Below, in pieces: positions 60,903 to 64,000 of a stretch of 64,000 bases of DNA. The notes below the pieces were generated by a model that was not told the origin of the DNA, ran no database searches, and was given only the letters and a program-made list of their open reading frames with translations. Within the stretch, counting starts at the first letter, position 1; the number at the start of each line of letters is the position of its first letter. The stretch lies in contig CAWBPA010000017.1 of the NCBI GenBank assembly GCA_963790545.1, positions 1,302,001-1,366,000 on the forward strand, read 5' to 3'. The translations under genes were made by a program, and so were the position numbers. Origin of the DNA: DATBJG01 sp963790545. Its GTDB lineage: Bacteria; Acidobacteriota; Vicinamibacteria; Vicinamibacterales; JAMQPK01.

Positions 60903-62237
60903 ATGTCCTTCCTGACCACGAAATCGCTGCCGAGACGAACCGTGCTGCGCGGACTCGGAGCCACGATGGCATTACCATTTCTCGAGGCGATGGTCCCCGC
61001 ATGGTCCGCACGCGGGCGGGCCGCCGCAAAGCCGGTGCCTCGGTTCCTGGCGTTCTATGTGCCGAACGGGATGGCCATGGAGTACTGGTCACCAAAGGGC
61101 GAAGGGAGCACCTTCGAGCTCTCGCCCATTCTGGAGCCGCTGGCGCCGTTCAGGAATCAGTTGCTGGTGTTGTCGGGGCTCCGGGCTAGCTGGAACTACA
61201 TCCACGCCGGTGCGTCCGGATCGTTTCTGACGGGCACGACGCGCGGTGGGCGGAACGAGGTCGAGGTCATCGCGGATGTGTCGATGGACCAACTCCTCGC
61301 GCGGCAATTCGCACGGGAGACCCAGCTCGCGTCGCTCGAGATTGCGATGGACGGCCCGGCCAACGCGGGGGCATGCACCGGCATCTTGAGTTGCGCCTAC
61401 ACGCACACGATTTCGTGGCGCAGCGCGACGCAGCCGCTGCCGATGGAATACAACCCTCGAGCGGTATTCGAAAAGCTGTTTGGTGACAGTGGCAGCACCG
61501 AACCTGCGGCTCGTGAAGCAAGATTGCGTCAGCACAAGAGCATCCTCGACTCCGTATCAGACAAGCTGACAAGCCTGAAGAAGACCCTCGGCCCCGAGGA
61601 CCAGACCAAGGTCGAGGAATACACCGAGTCGGTTCGCGACGTCGAGCGTCGCATTCAGCGAGCCGAGCAGCAAAGTGACGTCGAACTGCCGACGATCGAA
61701 CAACCCCAGGGCGTCCCTCCGGTCTTCGAAGACCACCTCGCTTTGATGCTCGACTTGCAGCTCCTGGCATTTCAGTCTGACCTGACCCGTGTCGTCTCGT
61801 TCATGATCGGCAAAGAGCAGAGCGCTCGTCCCTACCCCCAGATTGGCGTTCCCGAAGCGCACCATCCGCTGTCGCACCACGAAAACAGACCGGAGCTCGT
61901 CGCGCACATGTCGAAGATCAATCGCTATCACATCGAGCTCTTCTCGAAGCATCTGTCGAAGCTCCGCGCCACGCCCGACGGCGAAGGCTCATTGCTGGAC
62001 CATATGACCATCCTGTACGGGTCGGGCATTTCCAACAGCCAGCGGCACTCGGGCGACAATCTGCCCCTCCTCGTCGTGGGCGGCGGGGCGGGCCGGCTCA
62101 AGGGCGGACGCCATCTCTCGTATTCAGATAAGCCGCCAATGGCGAATCTGCTCGTGACGCTGATGGACAAACTCGACGTGCCGGTCGACCGGCTTGGCGG
62201 CAGCACCAGCCGGCTCGAGATCGATACGCTGTTCTAG
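60903..62237 (+). CDS. DUF1552 domain protein (Tat signal)
   Basis: The 444-residue protein starts at ATG 60903 after GGAGA; the ATG at 60891 is not preferred. A twin-arginine signal (LPRRTVLRGLGATMALPFLE) exports it folded. DUF1552 landmarks are RFLAFYVPNGMAMEYWSPKG, LLVLSGLRASW, SGSFLTG and ILYGSGISNSQRHSGDNLPL. It nearly always accompanies a DUF1592-type heme protein, as here. The biochemical role is unknown; an extracellular oxidation or polymer-breakdown complex is proposed by others for such pairs. The stop TAG is followed at once by a GGTCAAAGGTC repeat. Confidence 0.9.
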   Translation: MSFLTTKSLPRRTVLRGLGATMALPFLEAMVPAWSARGRAAAKPVPRFLAFYVPNGMAMEYWSPKGEGSTFELSPILEPLAPFRNQLLVLSGLRASWNYIHAGASGSFLTGTTRGGRNEVEVIADVSMDQLLARQFARETQLASLEIAMDGPANAGACTGILSCAYTHTISWRSATQPLPMEYNPRAVFEKLFGDSGSTEPAAREARLRQHKSILDSVSDKLTSLKKTLGPEDQTKVEEYTESVRDVERRIQRAEQQSDVELPTIEQPQGVPPVFEDHLALMLDLQLLAFQSDLTRVVSFMIGKEQSARPYPQIGVPEAHHPLSHHENRPELVAHMSKINRYHIELFSKHLSKLRATPDGEGSLLDHMTILYGSGISNSQRHSGDNLPLLVVGGGAGRLKGGRHLSYSDKPPMANLLVTLMDKLDVPVDRLGGSTSRLEIDTLF

Positions 62238-62274
62238 CAAGGTCAAAGGTCAGGTAAAGGTCAAAGGTAGGAAA
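62238..62274. repeat. GGTCAAAGGTC word repeat
   Basis: The words caaggtcaaaggtcag, gtaaaggtcaaaggtag follow the TAG stop at 62235-62237 without a gap. The same word is present between the convergent genes at 57286-57371. Confidence 0.75.
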
Positions 62275-62276
62275 CG

Positions 62277-63642
62277 ATGCGGGTGACAGCAACGTGGCCA
62301 CGCCTGATCCCGATAGGACTTGCCGTCCTTCTGCTGGGCGCTTCGGCTGTCGAACGCCCGCCGCTCGTCGACGCGGCCAGGAACAGCGACCAGGCTGCCG
62401 TGCGGGCTCTGCTCAAACAAGGTGCGGACGTCAACGCGACGGATGCGGATGGCACCACCGCGCTTCTGTGGGCGAGCTATCGGGATGACGTCGAGACTGC
62501 TCAGCTGCTCCTTCGCGCCGGTGCCAACGTCAACGCATCGAACGATCTCGGCGCCACGCCGATTTGGACGGCAAGCCTGAACGGCAGCACGGCGATGGTC
62601 CGCACGTTGTTGGAGGCGGGGGCGAACCCGAACCTCGCGCTCCTGCGTGGCGAGACACCCGTCATGGTCGCCGCCCGCTCAGGCAATCCGGCCGTGGTCG
62701 AACAATTGCTGGCCAAGGGCGCCAACGTGAACTCGCGAGGCGCGCGCGGTCAGACAGCGCTCATGTGGGCGGTTGCGCAGAAACACTCCGAGGTCGTCAA
62801 GCTGCTGCTCGCGCATGGCGCCGATGTCCATGCCCGGTCGGACGTGTGGAGTCAAATGATGGCCGTGCCGCCGCACGGCCGTCCGGAATACAACAGCATG
62901 ATCCCTCACGGCTCCGACACGGCGTTGATGTTTGCAGCGCGCGGCGGCGACATCACCTCGGCGACGCTCCTCGTAGCCGCTGGAGCCAAGGTGAACGATG
63001 CCGATGCGTGGGGCGTCAGCGCCACGGTAACTGGCTGCGCATGCCGGGCACGGTGCGCTCGTCGAATTCCTGCTGGAAAATGGCGCCGATCCGAATTCGG
63101 CGTCGGCCGTCTTCAGCGCCCTTCATGCGGCCGTCATGCGGCGGGACGAGAAGATGGTAGGGGCTCTCCTGGCACGCGGCGCAGACCCCAACGCGCCGGT
63201 TCGGACGTGGACCCCCACGCGGCGCTCATCGAACGATTTCCATTTCGGGCCCGCATTGGTCGGCGCCACGCCCGTCTGGCTGGCCGCCCGGTTCAGCATG
63301 CCGGCCGTCATGCGTCTGCTCGTGAAACACGGCGCCAACCCGCTCTTCGTGCATCGCGTCGAGTACCACACAGAAGGCGGGACCGCGCGAAGCGAGGCGA
63401 CGACGGTACTCATGGCAGCGACGGGAATGGGTGGCGGCACGGCGTGGGTGCAGCCAGATCGCAGCGAGCGTGAATCGATGACGCTCGAGACCGTCAAGCT
63501 GACGGTGGAGCTGGGAGTGGACGTCAATGCCGCCAACCGCGATGGCCGTACGGCGCTTGATGCCGCCAAGGCTCAGAAGTACGAAACGGTCGTCGCGTTC
63601 CTCATCGACAAAGGAGCGAGGAGTGGAAAAATCAGCGAATAG
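62277..63642 (+). pseudogene. exported ankyrin-repeat protein, frameshifted
   Basis: The protein opens with a signal peptide and then ankyrin repeats, each with the xGADVNAxDxDGxTALLWA pattern, about six before the break. At 63030 (cacggtaactgg) the frame shifts by one base: AWGVSATV continues in the next frame as LAAHAGHGALVEFLLENGAD. The rest holds four more repeats and ends at KGARSGKISE. One extra A explains the break. Ankyrin repeats bind proteins. It follows the DUF1592/DUF1552 pair, and such ankyrin proteins are often neighbours of these pairs, so a shared operon is likely. The stop TAG opens an AAATCG word repeat. Confidence 0.8.
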
Positions 63643-63718
63643 AAATCGTCGATAAATCGCGGATCAGAAATCGCCAGTCACCAACGATTCGCTGATCACG
63701 AATCGCCACATCACAATT
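63640..63718. repeat. AAATCG / GATTCG word repeat
   Basis: Words agaaatcg, gataaatcgc, gatcagaaatcgcc, aacgattcgctgatc and acgaatcgcc lie between the ankyrin gene and the acyl-CoA ligase gene. gatcag and ctgatc allow weak hairpins. The repeat starts with the TAG stop of the ankyrin gene. Confidence 0.6.
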
Positions 63719-63722
63719 CCCC

Positions 63723-64000
63723 ATGATTTCCTATGTGAGCGGTCCATCGAACGTGCCGCTGCTGGGCGAAACGATTGGGCAGTGCCTCGATCGCATCGCC
63801 GCGACGTTTGGAGACCGCGACGCGCTCGTCTCCTGCCACCAGCAGGTTCGCTACTCGTACCACGAACTTCACACCGAGGTCGAACGTGTGGCGCGCGGAC
63901 TGCTCGCGCTGGGCGTCGCGCGGGGTGACCGCGTCGGCATCTGGAGCGCGAATCGAGCTGAGTGGGTCATTACCCAATACGCCGCCGCCAAAGCTGGCGC
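63723..64000 (+). CDS. AMP-binding acyl-CoA ligase, N-terminal part (cut by window end)
   Basis: The frame is open from ATG 63723 to the window end, about 92 residues. It reads MISYVSGPSNVPLLGETIGQ and then ALGVARGDRVGIWSANRAEW, the usual N-terminus of fatty-acyl-CoA synthetases and related AMP-forming ligases. The AMP-binding motifs lie beyond the window. The family activates a carboxylic acid with ATP and joins it to CoA. It is on the same strand as the ankyrin gene. Confidence 0.85.
   Translation, partial: MISYVSGPSNVPLLGETIGQCLDRIAATFGDRDALVSCHQQVRYSYHELHTEVERVARGLLALGVARGDRVGIWSANRAEWVITQYAAAKAG

Overview
The window is high-GC chromosomal DNA, most likely from a soil or sediment acidobacterium of the Vicinamibacteria type (Luteitalea-like) or a close relative. 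This placement rests on gene content only: many secreted PQQ-dependent beta-propeller dehydrogenases, a DUF1592-type heme protein paired with a DUF1552 protein, a PEP-CTERM protein, several DUF6152 proteins, and two large families of secreted proteins of unknown function. I found no rRNA, tRNA or CRISPR. Several intact-looking genes are each broken by a single-base shift, which points to long-read assembly errors at least as much as to gene decay.

Layout. 1-9.4 kb: a nucleotide-transporter-like membrane protein with HEAT and cyclic-nucleotide domains, a DUF4159 protein, a frameshifted family A protein, a lipase-like hydrolase, a luciferase-like oxidoreductase and a TerB-like protein. 9.4-22.4 kb: a catabolic block with a type-B carboxylesterase, three secreted quinoprotein dehydrogenases, two amidohydrolases, a serine hydrolase and a PEP-CTERM protein. 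22.4-28.7 kb: cytochrome c, a B3-type metallo-beta-lactamase-like enzyme, an IS256-family element sitting in an array of short repeats, and a GMC oxidoreductase with its small subunit. 28.7-34.2 kb: a run of family B, family A, DUF6152, quinoprotein dehydrogenase, cytochrome c and cupin genes. 35.3-40 kb: a tight three-gene operon of universal stress protein, CHAT/transglutaminase-like protein and alpha/beta hydrolase. 40-49.4 kb: an indoleamine 2,3-dioxygenase-like protein, PAP2 phosphatase, NHL propeller, methyltransferase, Rieske oxygenase, metalloprotease and VWA-like protein. 49.6-57.8 kb: two more sets of family B, family A and DUF6152, separated by an SGNH hydrolase and a tandem carboxymuconolactone-decarboxylase-like protein. 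58-64 kb: the DUF1592 and DUF1552 pair, an ankyrin protein and the start of an acyl-CoA ligase.

Three things stand out. First, five intergenic copies of a roughly 165-260 bp element fold into an almost gap-free four-way junction: an outer stem and three hairpins with no unpaired bases at the junction. The long-hairpin arms differ between copies but stay complementary. Second, three copies of a family B + family A + DUF6152 module, all apparently exported, occur close to quinoproteins and cytochromes. Third, the UspA-CHAT/transglutaminase-hydrolase operon looks like a stress-triggered protease and lipase pair. In addition, at least eleven genes end in TAG exactly where a short word repeat or hairpin repeat begins.
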